A DNA stretch of 64,000 bases from Ensifer sp. LCM 4579 (GTDB lineage: Bacteria; Pseudomonadota; Alphaproteobacteria; Rhizobiales; Rhizobiaceae), in NCBI RefSeq assembly GCF_001854885.1, contig NZ_MDDV01000006.1, forward strand, positions 62,001 to 126,000, given 5' to 3'. Each line of letters starts with the position of its first letter. Position 1 is the stretch's first letter. The notes below the pieces were generated by a model. The model made no database searches. It was not told the origin of the DNA and saw only the letters and a list, made by a program, of their open reading frames with translations. The position numbers were made by a program, and so were the translations under genes. Shown piece after piece: positions 8,471 through 16,131 of this stretch.

Positions 8471-8976
8471 GCGAGCGGCCTCCCGATGGCATGGGCCAGG
8501 TCCTTGATGAAGATGGATGTCGCCTGGAGGAAGGTCAGGACGATGCCGATCGTCATGATGATCTTGATCGGCGCCATATAGGGCGCCCAGGCCGAATAGC
8601 TGGTCTCGCCATATTTCAGCGCATAGGCGGTGCTGGAAACGCCGCCGTAAAGCAGGAACGCCAGATAGACGAGCAGCATGATGATGGTGACGGCATCGAC
8701 CATGGCGCGTGTGCGCAGCGTCCAGCGGCCATAGAGGAGGTCCATGCGGACGTGACTGTCGAGCTGCAGCGAATAGGCCCCGCCCAGAAGATAATAGGCG
8801 GCCATGACGAACTGGGCCATCTCAAGGGTCCAGAGCGACGGCAACAGCCACGCCTTCGAAATCGATGAATAGAGCAGGATGCCCATCATCGCGAAGATCA
8901 GATACATGGTGGCCCTGCCGATGCGCCGATTGAACCCATCGACGACCCGGACATAGGTCTTCAGATATTCAGGCAT
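8467..8976 (-). CDS. TRAP transporter small permease, DctQ family
   Basis: A 169-residue inner-membrane protein with four hydrophobic segments (ATMYLIFAMMGILLY, QFVMAAYYLLGGAYSL, a segment around IIMLLVYLAFLLYG, and a C-terminal one around IIMTIGIVLTFLQA), the standard DctQ topology. It stabilises DctM and helps dock the binding protein. It is the first gene of the TRAP-GS-ALDH-ADH transcript. The amidohydrolase-like gene lies 141 bp upstream on the same strand and could be in the same or an adjacent transcript. Confidence 0.88.
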   Translation of the reverse strand: MPEYLKTYVRVVDGFNRRIGRATMYLIFAMMGILLYSSISKAWLLPSLWTLEMAQFVMAAYYLLGGAYSLQLDSHVRMDLLYGRWTLRTRAMVDAVTIIMLLVYLAFLLYGGVSSTAYALKYGETSYSAWAPYMAPIKIIMTIGIVLTFLQATSIFIKDLAHAIGRPLA

Positions 8977-9117
8977 GGCGGCGACCCCGCCGGGCGCATG
9001 CGTTATCCCGTCGAGGAAATGCGCCTCCCCGTGCTGTCGATCCAGGCATCGGCTGTCTTTCTCCTGTTCAATAGATCACCAGTCATCACCGCGAGCGTTG
9101 CCGCTCCCCAGGGGCTC

Positions 9118-9903
9118 TTATTGTGCGGATAAGGCAGCCACGCTCTTGGCGAGCAGCCCTTCCAGATAATCGGCCATGCCCCTTTGGCCGATCTCGTCGC
9201 GGATGAGATCGTTCCTGATCTCGATCATCACATTGGGCAGTCCGTAACGGACGCCGTACTCTATCAGACTGTGCGTCACCCCGTCCCGAGGACCGTATGG
9301 CTCGTTACGGCGGACGTCATAGGCGCCGTCCGCGACCGCAATCGCCAGCATATGGTCGGCGAGCCGGCTGTCGGCATCATGGAGAATGCCAAGCTGTACG
9401 GCACGCTGCCTGCCGAAATAGACCGGGGTGAAGCTGTGCATCGTGACGAGCACCGGTCTCCGCCCCCCCGCCTTGCGCTCGACCACGAAGCGCGACACGG
9501 CATCGTGAAAGGGCCGGTAAAGCTCGTCGACCCGCGCCCGGCGCTCGGCCTCGGACATCGCCCTGTTGCCCGGCACCTCGTAGATCTCGCTGGCGACGGG
9601 CATTGCCGCCTTCGATTCCGGCGGCCGGTTGCAGTCATAGGCGAGACGGGAGAACCGCTGATGGATCAGCGCGCCGTCAAGCCTTGCGGCGAGCAGCTCG
9701 GCGACCGCAAGCGCGCCCGGATCCCAGGCGATATGGCTCTTGAGGACGTCCTCGGAGAGCCCGAGCGTCCCCAGCCGCTCCGGCAGGCGGCGCGACGCGT
9801 GCTCGCACAGGAAGACGAATTCTCCCTTAGCCTCCGCATTCGTGACGGCGACCGGATTGCCTTCGGCGTCAGTCAAAAGCCTTGTCACAACCGGCGCCCC
9901 CAT
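9118..9903 (-). CDS. N-formylglutamate amidohydrolase-like protein (HutG2/COG3931 type)
   Basis: A 261-residue protein of the N-formylglutamate amidohydrolase fold, a zinc-dependent hydrolase related to carboxypeptidases. Visible family signatures are FVFLCEHASRRLP near residue 30, the IAWDPGALAVAELLA stretch, YDCNRPPES, MHSFTPVYFGRQR, and a late NVMIEIRNDLI with its conserved Glu. Members cut an amide of glutamate. No other histidine-degradation gene is nearby, and a gamma-glutamyl ligase lies in the next operon. I therefore suggest it may hydrolyse a gamma-glutamyl product instead; that is inference. The ATG at 9903 (MGAPVVTRLL) was chosen because sequence upstream is unlike the family and overlaps the divergent promoter. 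Confidence 0.8.
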   Translation of the reverse strand: MGAPVVTRLLTDAEGNPVAVTNAEAKGEFVFLCEHASRRLPERLGTLGLSEDVLKSHIAWDPGALAVAELLAARLDGALIHQRFSRLAYDCNRPPESKAAMPVASEIYEVPGNRAMSEAERRARVDELYRPFHDAVSRFVVERKAGGRRPVLVTMHSFTPVYFGRQRAVQLGILHDADSRLADHMLAIAVADGAYDVRRNEPYGPRDGVTHSLIEYGVRYGLPNVMIEIRNDLIRDEIGQRGMADYLEGLLAKSVAALSAQ

Positions 9904-9995
9904 CAAACAGCCCAGCCGACGATAATCGTGAAAAGAATTCTTCACAGAAAAACGACTGTCAACCAGAATCTGAAACAATCTCTTCAAAAATCCGA

Positions 9996-10025
9996 TTGAC
10001 TCCCGTCGCGGCGGCGATGTTAAAT
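9996..10025 (+). promoter_or_regulatory. Candidate promoter of the RpiR gene in the divergent gap
   Basis: TTGACT at 9996-10001 is followed after 18 nt by TTAAAT (10020-10025), about 40 bp ahead of the RpiR-family start codon. It lies in the 161-bp gap between the divergent amidohydrolase-like and rpiR genes, where an RpiR operator would also be expected. The -10 match is weak. Confidence 0.4.
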
Positions 10026-10064
10026 TCATCTCAAGCTGGCAGAGACCGGCGGAGGGGCACTGCA

Positions 10065-10943
10065 TTGGACGATACTGCGGCATCCATGACGGTGTCGGAC
10101 GTGATCAACGCACATTTCGCGGCGCTAACGCGCGCCGAGAAGCGCTTGGCGGAGACACTTCTCGACAACTATCCGGTATCCGGCCTCGGCTCGATCACCA
10201 CGGTCGCCGAGAACGCAGGGGTCTCTACGCCGACAGTTGTCCGCATGGTGCAGAAGCTCGGCTTCCGCGGTTTCCCGGATTTCCAGGCAAGGCTCCATCA
10301 GGAGCTGGAAGCGACGATCTCCAACCCGATCGCCAAACACGATCGCTGGGCGGCGAGCGCACCGGGGACGCATATCCTCAACCGTTTCGCCGACGCGGTC
10401 ATGGGCAATATGCGCCAGACCCTGGCACAGATCGAGCCCGCCGAATTCGACGCCGCCGCGACCCTCGTCGCCGATCGGAAGCGCCATGTCTATCTCGTCG
10501 GCGGACGCATCACCCGCTCGATGGCGGATTATCTCTTCACCCATCTTCAGGTCATACGCACCGGCGTCACGCAGATCGCCCACAACCCGAGTTCCTGGCC
10601 CCACTATGTGCTGAACATGAAGCAGGGCGATGTCCTGATCCTGTTCGATATCCGCCGCTATGAGCAGGAAATGGAGACGCTCGCCCGCTTTGCCCGCGAA
10701 CGCGGCGTCGAAATCGTGCTCTTCACCGACCAGTGGGGCTCGCCTGTCACCAAATCCGCGTCCACGGTCTTCCGCGCCCAGATCGAGGTGCCCTCGGCCT
10801 GGGACAGCTCCGTCCTTCTCCTGTTCCTCGTCGAGGCGTTGATCGAGGCCGTGCAGAGTTCCAACTGGGAGGAAACCCGCGATCGGATGAAGACCCTCGA
10901 GGGCCTGTTCGACTCGACCCGCATTTTCCGCAAGCCGGTTTAG
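10065..10943 (+). CDS. RpiR-family transcriptional regulator (HTH + SIS)
   Basis: About 292 residues: an N-terminal RpiR helix-turn-helix (LTRAEKRLAETLL through VSTPTVVRMVQKLGFRGFPDFQ) and a C-terminal SIS domain (~residues 120-260, VYLVGGRITRSMADYL and QGDVLILFDIRRYEQE). SIS domains sense phosphorylated or acidic small molecules. The start is a TTG at 10065, chosen because GGAGG lies 9 nt upstream; an ATG at 10086 is the alternative and lacks such a site. It is divergent from the amidohydrolase-like/TRAP/GS genes and 189 bp ahead of an ABC importer. It probably controls one or both blocks. Which, and whether as repressor or activator, cannot be told from sequence. Confidence 0.88.
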   Translation: MDDTAASMTVSDVINAHFAALTRAEKRLAETLLDNYPVSGLGSITTVAENAGVSTPTVVRMVQKLGFRGFPDFQARLHQELEATISNPIAKHDRWAASAPGTHILNRFADAVMGNMRQTLAQIEPAEFDAAATLVADRKRHVYLVGGRITRSMADYLFTHLQVIRTGVTQIAHNPSSWPHYVLNMKQGDVLILFDIRRYEQEMETLARFARERGVEIVLFTDQWGSPVTKSASTVFRAQIEVPSAWDSSVLLLFLVEALIEAVQSSNWEETRDRMKTLEGLFDSTRIFRKPV

Positions 10944-11040
10944 GAGGTGCCCGGCATTATCTGAAGTCAAATGATAAACCATGCGGCGAGCGCAATAACT
11001 CGACCCATGAAGAACCGGCTTTCGGGCCACCGAATCGTGG

Positions 11041-11070
11041 TTGTAAGCGCGGCGACGACTGTCACATAAG
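11041..11070 (+). promoter_or_regulatory. Weak candidate promoter for the 11-15 kb ABC operon
   Basis: TTGTAA (11041-11046), an 18-nt gap and CATAAG (11065-11070) lie ~60 bp ahead of the GTG start of the binding-protein gene. The match is modest and is offered only because a promoter is needed in this 189-bp gap. Confidence 0.28.
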
Positions 11071-11132
11071 TTTCATCGCAGCGCTTTATCAGCATCGCCG
11101 AAACTAATGGAAACCCAATAAGGAGAACGCCA

Positions 11133-12239
11133 GTGATTTCAAAGACTCAACGCTTGCTCTCGCTTTCGACCGCCGTGCTTCTGGCGACGACGGCTATCGC
11201 CGCCGCCGAGCCCAGCGAGGAGCTCATCGCCGCCGCCAAGAAGGAAGGCATGCTCACCACCATCGCTCTGCCCCACGACTGGTGCGGCTATGGCGACGTC
11301 ATTGCCTCCTTCAAGGCCAAGTATCCGGAAATCCAGGTCAACGAACTGAACCCGGACGCCGGCTCGGCCGACGAGGTCGAAGCCGTCAAGGCCAACAAGG
11401 ACAACAAGGGCCCTCAGGCACCGGACGTTGTCGACGTCGGCCTCGCCTTCGGTCCGCAAATGAAGGCCGAAGGCCTGCTGCAGCCCTACAAGGTCTCCAC
11501 CTGGGACGAGATTCCGGACTCCGTCAAGGATGCGGAGGGCTACTGGTACGGCGACTATTACGGCGTGATGTCCTTCCTCATCAACAAGGACCTCGTTGCC
11601 AATTCGCCGAAGGACTGGGTCGATCTGCTGAAGCCGGAATATACCGGCCAGGTCGCCCTCGCCGGCGATCCGCGCGCCTCGAACCAGGCGATCCTCGGCG
11701 TACTCGCCGCCGGCCTCGCCAAGGGCGCGAAGGCCGGGAAGGAAGCCGGTGAAGCCGGTCTCGGCTTTTTCGCCGAACTGAACAGGGCCGGCAATTTCGT
11801 TCCGGTCATCGGCAAGTCGGGCACGCTTGCCCAGGGCTCGACCCCGATCATCGTTGCGTGGGACTACAACGCGCTCGGTTGGGCCAAGACGCTGGAGGGC
11901 AACCCGCCGACCGAAGTCGTCGTTCCGGAAAGCGGCGTTCTGGCCGGCGTCTACGTTCAGGGTATCTCGGCCTATGCACCGCACCCGAATGCAGCCAAGC
12001 TGTGGATGGAGCACCTTTATTCCGACGAAGGTCAGCTCGGCTGGCTGAAGGGCTTCTGCCATCCGGCCCGCTTCAACGCGATGGTCAAGGACGGCAAGGT
12101 TCCGAAGGAGCTGATCGACGCCCTTCCGCCGGCGGATGCATATGAAAAGGCTTACTTCCCGACGTTGGAAGAGGTCGACGCGAACAAGGCAGCCGTGACC
12201 GGCGGCTGGGATTCCGTCGTCGGTGCAAACGTCCAGTAA
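11133..12239 (+). CDS. ABC transporter substrate-binding protein (PotD/AfuA-type, SBP family 1)
   Basis: A 368-residue secreted receptor with a Sec signal peptide (LLSLSTAVLLATTAIAAAEP). The mature part begins EELIAAAKKEGMLTTIALP, the typical opening of the iron(III)/thiamine/2-aminoethylphosphonate/spermidine binding-protein group; PDVVDVGLAFGPQMKAEGLLQPY and GYWYGDYYGVMSFLINKDL are hinge-region signatures. The start is GTG at 11133, preceded by AAGGAG with ~8-nt spacing. Permeases and ATPase follow. The ligand cannot be assigned; absence of an obvious Tyr-rich iron site argues mildly against ferric iron. Divalent organic cations or small phosphonates remain possible. Confidence 0.88.
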   Translation: MISKTQRLLSLSTAVLLATTAIAAAEPSEELIAAAKKEGMLTTIALPHDWCGYGDVIASFKAKYPEIQVNELNPDAGSADEVEAVKANKDNKGPQAPDVVDVGLAFGPQMKAEGLLQPYKVSTWDEIPDSVKDAEGYWYGDYYGVMSFLINKDLVANSPKDWVDLLKPEYTGQVALAGDPRASNQAILGVLAAGLAKGAKAGKEAGEAGLGFFAELNRAGNFVPVIGKSGTLAQGSTPIIVAWDYNALGWAKTLEGNPPTEVVVPESGVLAGVYVQGISAYAPHPNAAKLWMEHLYSDEGQLGWLKGFCHPARFNAMVKDGKVPKELIDALPPADAYEKAYFPTLEEVDANKAAVTGGWDSVVGANVQ

Positions 12240-12255
12240 GCGTTTCCGCAATCAT

Positions 12256-12287
12256 TCCGTCCCGGCCGGTTTCCCGTCCGGGACGGA
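12256..12287 (+). other. Perfect 10-bp hairpin after the binding-protein gene
   Basis: TCCGTCCCGG (12256-12265) pairs exactly with CCGGGACGGA (12278-12287), loop 12 nt, 16 bp past the stop codon. Without a T-run it is more likely an mRNA-stabilising or partial terminator element that keeps binding-protein expression above permease expression. Confidence 0.6.
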
Positions 12288-12353
12288 TGCGACAGTCATA
12301 GGAACTTTAAAGGAACGGCCGCGTCTGCGATGCGGCCCCGTAGGGCGCACGGA

Positions 12354-13235
12354 ATGTCAACTGCTCACATCAGCGCCAGGTCGCCGGCGCGTCGTCTTCC
12401 GCTTCACTGGCTGGGCATCCTGCCCTTTGCCGCTTTTGTGACGCTTTTTCTCATTCTTCCGACGATGAAAATCGTGGTCGGCGCCTTTCAGACACCGGAC
12501 GGCAGCTTCACGCTCGATAACATCCGAGGCCTTTTCACGCCTTCGATCCTCGCAGCCTATTGGATCTCCATTAAAATCAGCGTCGCTTCGGCGCTCCTCG
12601 GCTGCCTGGCCGGCTTTGCCATCTCCGCAGCCGTCGTGTTCGGCGGATTGCCGAAAGGTATCCGCGGGCCGCTGCTGACTTTTTCCGGCGTCGCGTCCAA
12701 CTTTGCGGGCGTACCGCTGGCCTTCGCCTTTCTCGCAACGCTCGGGCCGGTCGGCATCGTCAACGTTTTCCTGCGCTCGGAGCTTGGCATCGATTTGCGG
12801 GCGCTCGGCTTCAACATACTGTCCTTCTGGGGTCTGACCATTACATACCTCTTCTTCCAGATCCCGCTGATGATCCTGATCATCACGCCCGCGCTCGACG
12901 GACTGAAGCGCGAGTGGCGCGAAGCGGCATCCATCCTCGGCGCCACCGGGTTTCAATACTGGCGGATGGTCGCCTTTCCGATCCTGCTGCCCTCTATCCT
13001 CGGGACTCTGGCGCTTCTCTTCGCCAATGCCTTCGGCGCCGTCGCAACCGCCATTGCATTGACCGGCTCGTCGCTCTCGATCGTGCCCATCCTGCTCTTC
13101 GCCCAGATCCGCGGCGACGTGCTCGGCAATCCGCACCTCGGCTACGCGCTCGCCTTCGGCATGATCGTGGTTACGGGTGTCGCCAACGCAATCTACATCT
13201 GGCTTCGCGCCCGCAGCGAGAGGTGGCTGAAATGA
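12354..13235 (+). CDS. ABC transporter permease 1
   Basis: A 293-residue inner-membrane permease with six predicted hydrophobic segments. The EAA loop that contacts the ATPase is visible as REAASILGATGFQYWRMVAFPILLP (residues ~190-215). It belongs to the binding-protein-dependent permease superfamily of the spermidine/iron type. I chose the ATG at 12354 (MSTAHIS) with AGGG 8 nt upstream; an in-frame ATG at 12330 is possible. Its stop overlaps the next permease start (ATGA). Confidence 0.88.
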   Translation: MSTAHISARSPARRLPLHWLGILPFAAFVTLFLILPTMKIVVGAFQTPDGSFTLDNIRGLFTPSILAAYWISIKISVASALLGCLAGFAISAAVVFGGLPKGIRGPLLTFSGVASNFAGVPLAFAFLATLGPVGIVNVFLRSELGIDLRALGFNILSFWGLTITYLFFQIPLMILIITPALDGLKREWREAASILGATGFQYWRMVAFPILLPSILGTLALLFANAFGAVATAIALTGSSLSIVPILLFAQIRGDVLGNPHLGYALAFGMIVVTGVANAIYIWLRARSERWLK

Positions 13236-14014
13236 AGAAGATCTGGGCCTGGGGCGCCCTCCTTTTCGGCATCCTCTACTTCACGCTTCCGCTCGTGGGG
13301 ATGACCAACTTTTCGCTGAAGATGCGGCGCGGGGAATATTCCTTCGAGGCCTATGCGAGAGTGTTCGGCGATCCGCGCTTCCAGGAGACCTTCACCTACT
13401 CCGTGACGCAGGCGCTCTTCACCATCGTCTTCGGCGTGCTGCTCGTCGTGCCGACGGCCTACTGGATCCGCCTCAAGCTGCCGGGCCTGCGTCCCTATGT
13501 CGAATTCGTGACGTTGCTGCCATTGGTCATTCCGGCAATCGTCATCGTCTTCGGCTATATCCGGCTCTACAACACTTCGAGCTGGCTGCCCCTGACGGGC
13601 TCCGCTTTCGGCACCAACATACTGCTGATGTTCGGCTATGCCACGCTGGCGCTGCCATACATGTATCGCGCGGTGGACACCGGCCTCAGGACAATCGACG
13701 TGGCCACGCTTACCGAAGCCGCCCAGAGTCTGGGCGCCGGATGGACCACGATCCTGGCGCGGATCATACTGCCCAACGTGCTTGTCGCCGTGCTCTCCGG
13801 CGCCTTCCTCACCTTCGCCATCGTCATCGGCGAGTTCACCATGGCAGCGCTGCTGAACAGGCCGGCCTTCGGCCCCTATATGCAGCTTCTCGGCGCCAAC
13901 CGCGCCTATGAACCGGCGGCGCTCGCCGTCATCGCATTCGGAATCACCTGGGGCTGCCTCGGCCTCATCCAGCTCGTCTCGCGCTTCCAGAAAAGCGCGC
14001 CTCCCAAGGCCTGA
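13232..14014 (+). CDS. ABC transporter permease 2
   Basis: A 260-residue permease with six hydrophobic segments, from WAWGALLFGILYFTLPLVG to a C-terminal one around VIAFGITWGCLGLIQL. The EAA loop is TEAAQSLGAGWTTILARIILPN. Coupled to permease 1 by a 4-bp overlap and followed 11 bp later by the ATPase. The heteromeric pair forms the channel of the importer. Confidence 0.88.
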   Translation: MKKIWAWGALLFGILYFTLPLVGMTNFSLKMRRGEYSFEAYARVFGDPRFQETFTYSVTQALFTIVFGVLLVVPTAYWIRLKLPGLRPYVEFVTLLPLVIPAIVIVFGYIRLYNTSSWLPLTGSAFGTNILLMFGYATLALPYMYRAVDTGLRTIDVATLTEAAQSLGAGWTTILARIILPNVLVAVLSGAFLTFAIVIGEFTMAALLNRPAFGPYMQLLGANRAYEPAALAVIAFGITWGCLGLIQLVSRFQKSAPPKA

Positions 14015-14025
14015 GGACCGTTCGC

Positions 14026-15087
14026 ATGAGTTTCCTGTCACTGACCAACATCAAAAAATCCTTCGGCCCGGTCCAGGTCGTGCACGATTTCGACATGGGC
14101 ATCGAGAAAGGCGAGTTCGTTTCCTTTCTTGGGCCTTCCGGCTGCGGCAAGACCACCATCCTCCGGATGATCGCCGGCTTCGAGACGCCCTCCGACGGCA
14201 CGATCACGATAGACGGCAAGGACCAGGGTTCGCTCAAGCCCAACCAGCGCAATATCGGCATGGTGTTCCAGGCCTATGCGCTGTTCCCCAACATGAACGT
14301 GCACGACAATGTCGCCTTCGGCCTCAAGGTGGCCGGCGCTTCGAGGTCGGAAATCGATACTCGGGTGAAGCAGATGCTCGGGCTCATCAAGCTCGACCAC
14401 CTGGCGGACCGTTTCCCCTATCAGATGTCCGGCGGTCAGCAGCAGCGTGTGGCGCTGGCCCGCGCCCTTGCGGTGAAGCCGCAGGTGCTGCTGCTCGACG
14501 AGCCCCTCTCGGCGCTCGATGCGAAGATCCGCGTCTCGCTACGCGAAGAAATCCGGCAGATCCAGCAGCAGCTCGGCATCACCACCGTCTTCGTCACGCA
14601 TGACCAGGAGGAGGCGCTGTCGATCTCCGACCGCATCGTCGTCATGAATGCCGGGCGCGCCGACCAGATCGGCACGCCTTTCGAGATCTACAACACGCCG
14701 GCGACCCGTTTCGTCGCCTCTTTCGTGGGCACGCTCAACATCATCGAAGCCAAGGTCACCGACCCGGCCGCCGGTACCGTCATGGTGGGCGACCAATCGG
14801 TTATTTTGGCGGAACCGATCGCCAACCTCAAGGGCGGCGACACGATCTCGCTGGCATTGCGGCCGGAAGCCGGCTCCATAGCCGAGAGCGCCAGCGGCGA
14901 TACATCGCTTGTCGGCGAGGTCGAATCGACGAACTTCCTCGGTTCGGTCATCCGCACTAGGCTGCGCGTCGGCAATGACCTGATCTCTTTCGACATGTTC
15001 AACAATCCCGGCGTCGTGCCGCCGTCTTACGGCGAGAGCGTCAAGCTGCGTTTCGCCGCCAAGGACCTGCTGGTGATCCGCGAATAG
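14026..15087 (+). CDS. ABC transporter ATPase, PotA-like
   Basis: A 353-residue ATPase: Walker A GPSGCGKTT (residues ~36-44), Q-loop VFQAYALFPNM, signature MSGGQQQRVALARAL, Walker B LLLDEPLSALD, switch His in FVTHDQEEAL. Residues ~240-353 form the TOBE regulatory/docking domain common to PotA, UgpC and FbpC subunits. It powers uptake by the permeases and binding protein just upstream. Last gene of the operon; a hairpin follows within 10 bp. Confidence 0.92.
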   Translation: MSFLSLTNIKKSFGPVQVVHDFDMGIEKGEFVSFLGPSGCGKTTILRMIAGFETPSDGTITIDGKDQGSLKPNQRNIGMVFQAYALFPNMNVHDNVAFGLKVAGASRSEIDTRVKQMLGLIKLDHLADRFPYQMSGGQQQRVALARALAVKPQVLLLDEPLSALDAKIRVSLREEIRQIQQQLGITTVFVTHDQEEALSISDRIVVMNAGRADQIGTPFEIYNTPATRFVASFVGTLNIIEAKVTDPAAGTVMVGDQSVILAEPIANLKGGDTISLALRPEAGSIAESASGDTSLVGEVESTNFLGSVIRTRLRVGNDLISFDMFNNPGVVPPSYGESVKLRFAAKDLLVIRE

Positions 15088-15096
15088 GCCCTGCCT

Positions 15097-15124
15097 CCCG
15101 GCCGCGACCTCTCCTGCGGCCGGG
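15097..15124 (+). terminator. Hairpin terminator after the ABC ATPase gene
   Basis: CCCGGCCGC (15097-15105) pairs with GCGGCCGGG (15116-15124); 9-bp stem, 10-nt loop, 9 bp past the stop. It separates the ABC operon from the riboflavin gene. Confidence 0.6.
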
Positions 15125-15174
15125 TACCCGAAAAAATCTGTCGTGATTTCTCGCTTTTTCGTCGTTCACCGCAT

Positions 15175-15202
15175 TTGACCGGCGCCGAGCCGTCTCTATA
15201 GT
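15175..15202 (+). promoter_or_regulatory. Promoter of the FMN riboswitch-ribH transcript
   Basis: TTGACC (15175-15180), a 16-nt spacer and TATAGT (15197-15202) give a good sigma-70-type promoter whose expected start point falls at the 5' edge of the riboswitch aptamer. Confidence 0.6.
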
Positions 15203-15206
15203 CGCG

Positions 15207-15371
15207 AGCGTTCTCAGGGCGGGGTGAAATTCCCCACCGGCGGTAGCGATCGGCGGGCCGAAAGGCTCTTCGGTCGAAGCCCGCGAGCGCTTCGAGCAGC
15301 CTGCTTGAAGGTCAGCAGATCCGGTTGAACTCCGGAGCCGACGGTTATAGTCCGGATGGAAGAGAGCAAGC
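15207..15371 (+). ncRNA. FMN riboswitch (RFN element)
   Basis: The highly conserved RFN core is present: the 5' segment with AGGGCGGGGTGAAATTCCCC followed by ACCGGCGGTA, a variable helix, AGCAGATCCGGTTGAACTCC, GGAGCCGACGGTTATAGTCC and the closing GGATGGAAGAGAG. It folds as a multi-helix junction that binds flavin mononucleotide. It lies between a good promoter and the lumazine synthase gene 130 bp downstream. By precedent it should reduce ribH expression when FMN is abundant, by terminating transcription or hiding the ribosome site; a separate terminator helix was not resolved. Confidence 0.95.
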
Positions 15372-15379
15372 AGGGGTGA

Positions 15380-15973
<594 letters not shown>

Positions 15974-15996
15974 CGGGCTTTCGTCCAATTTGGAAA

Positions 15997-16022
15997 GAGG
16001 GCGCAGAGGTGCGGGCGCCCTC
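15997..16022. terminator. Bidirectional terminator between convergent ribH2 and glycosyltransferase genes
   Basis: GAGGGCGC (15997-16004) pairs with GCGCCCTC (16015-16022), 24 bp after the ribH2 stop, within the 158-bp convergent gap. Confidence 0.5.
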
Positions 16023-16131
16023 CTCCGCAAAGGTCGCTGTAACTCTAAGACCCATGCGCTGGGATTCAGCATTGAAATAACCGCTGACGCGGGAGAGCGG
16101 GCGTTTGGCGACGCGGTCTCCCGATAGGATT

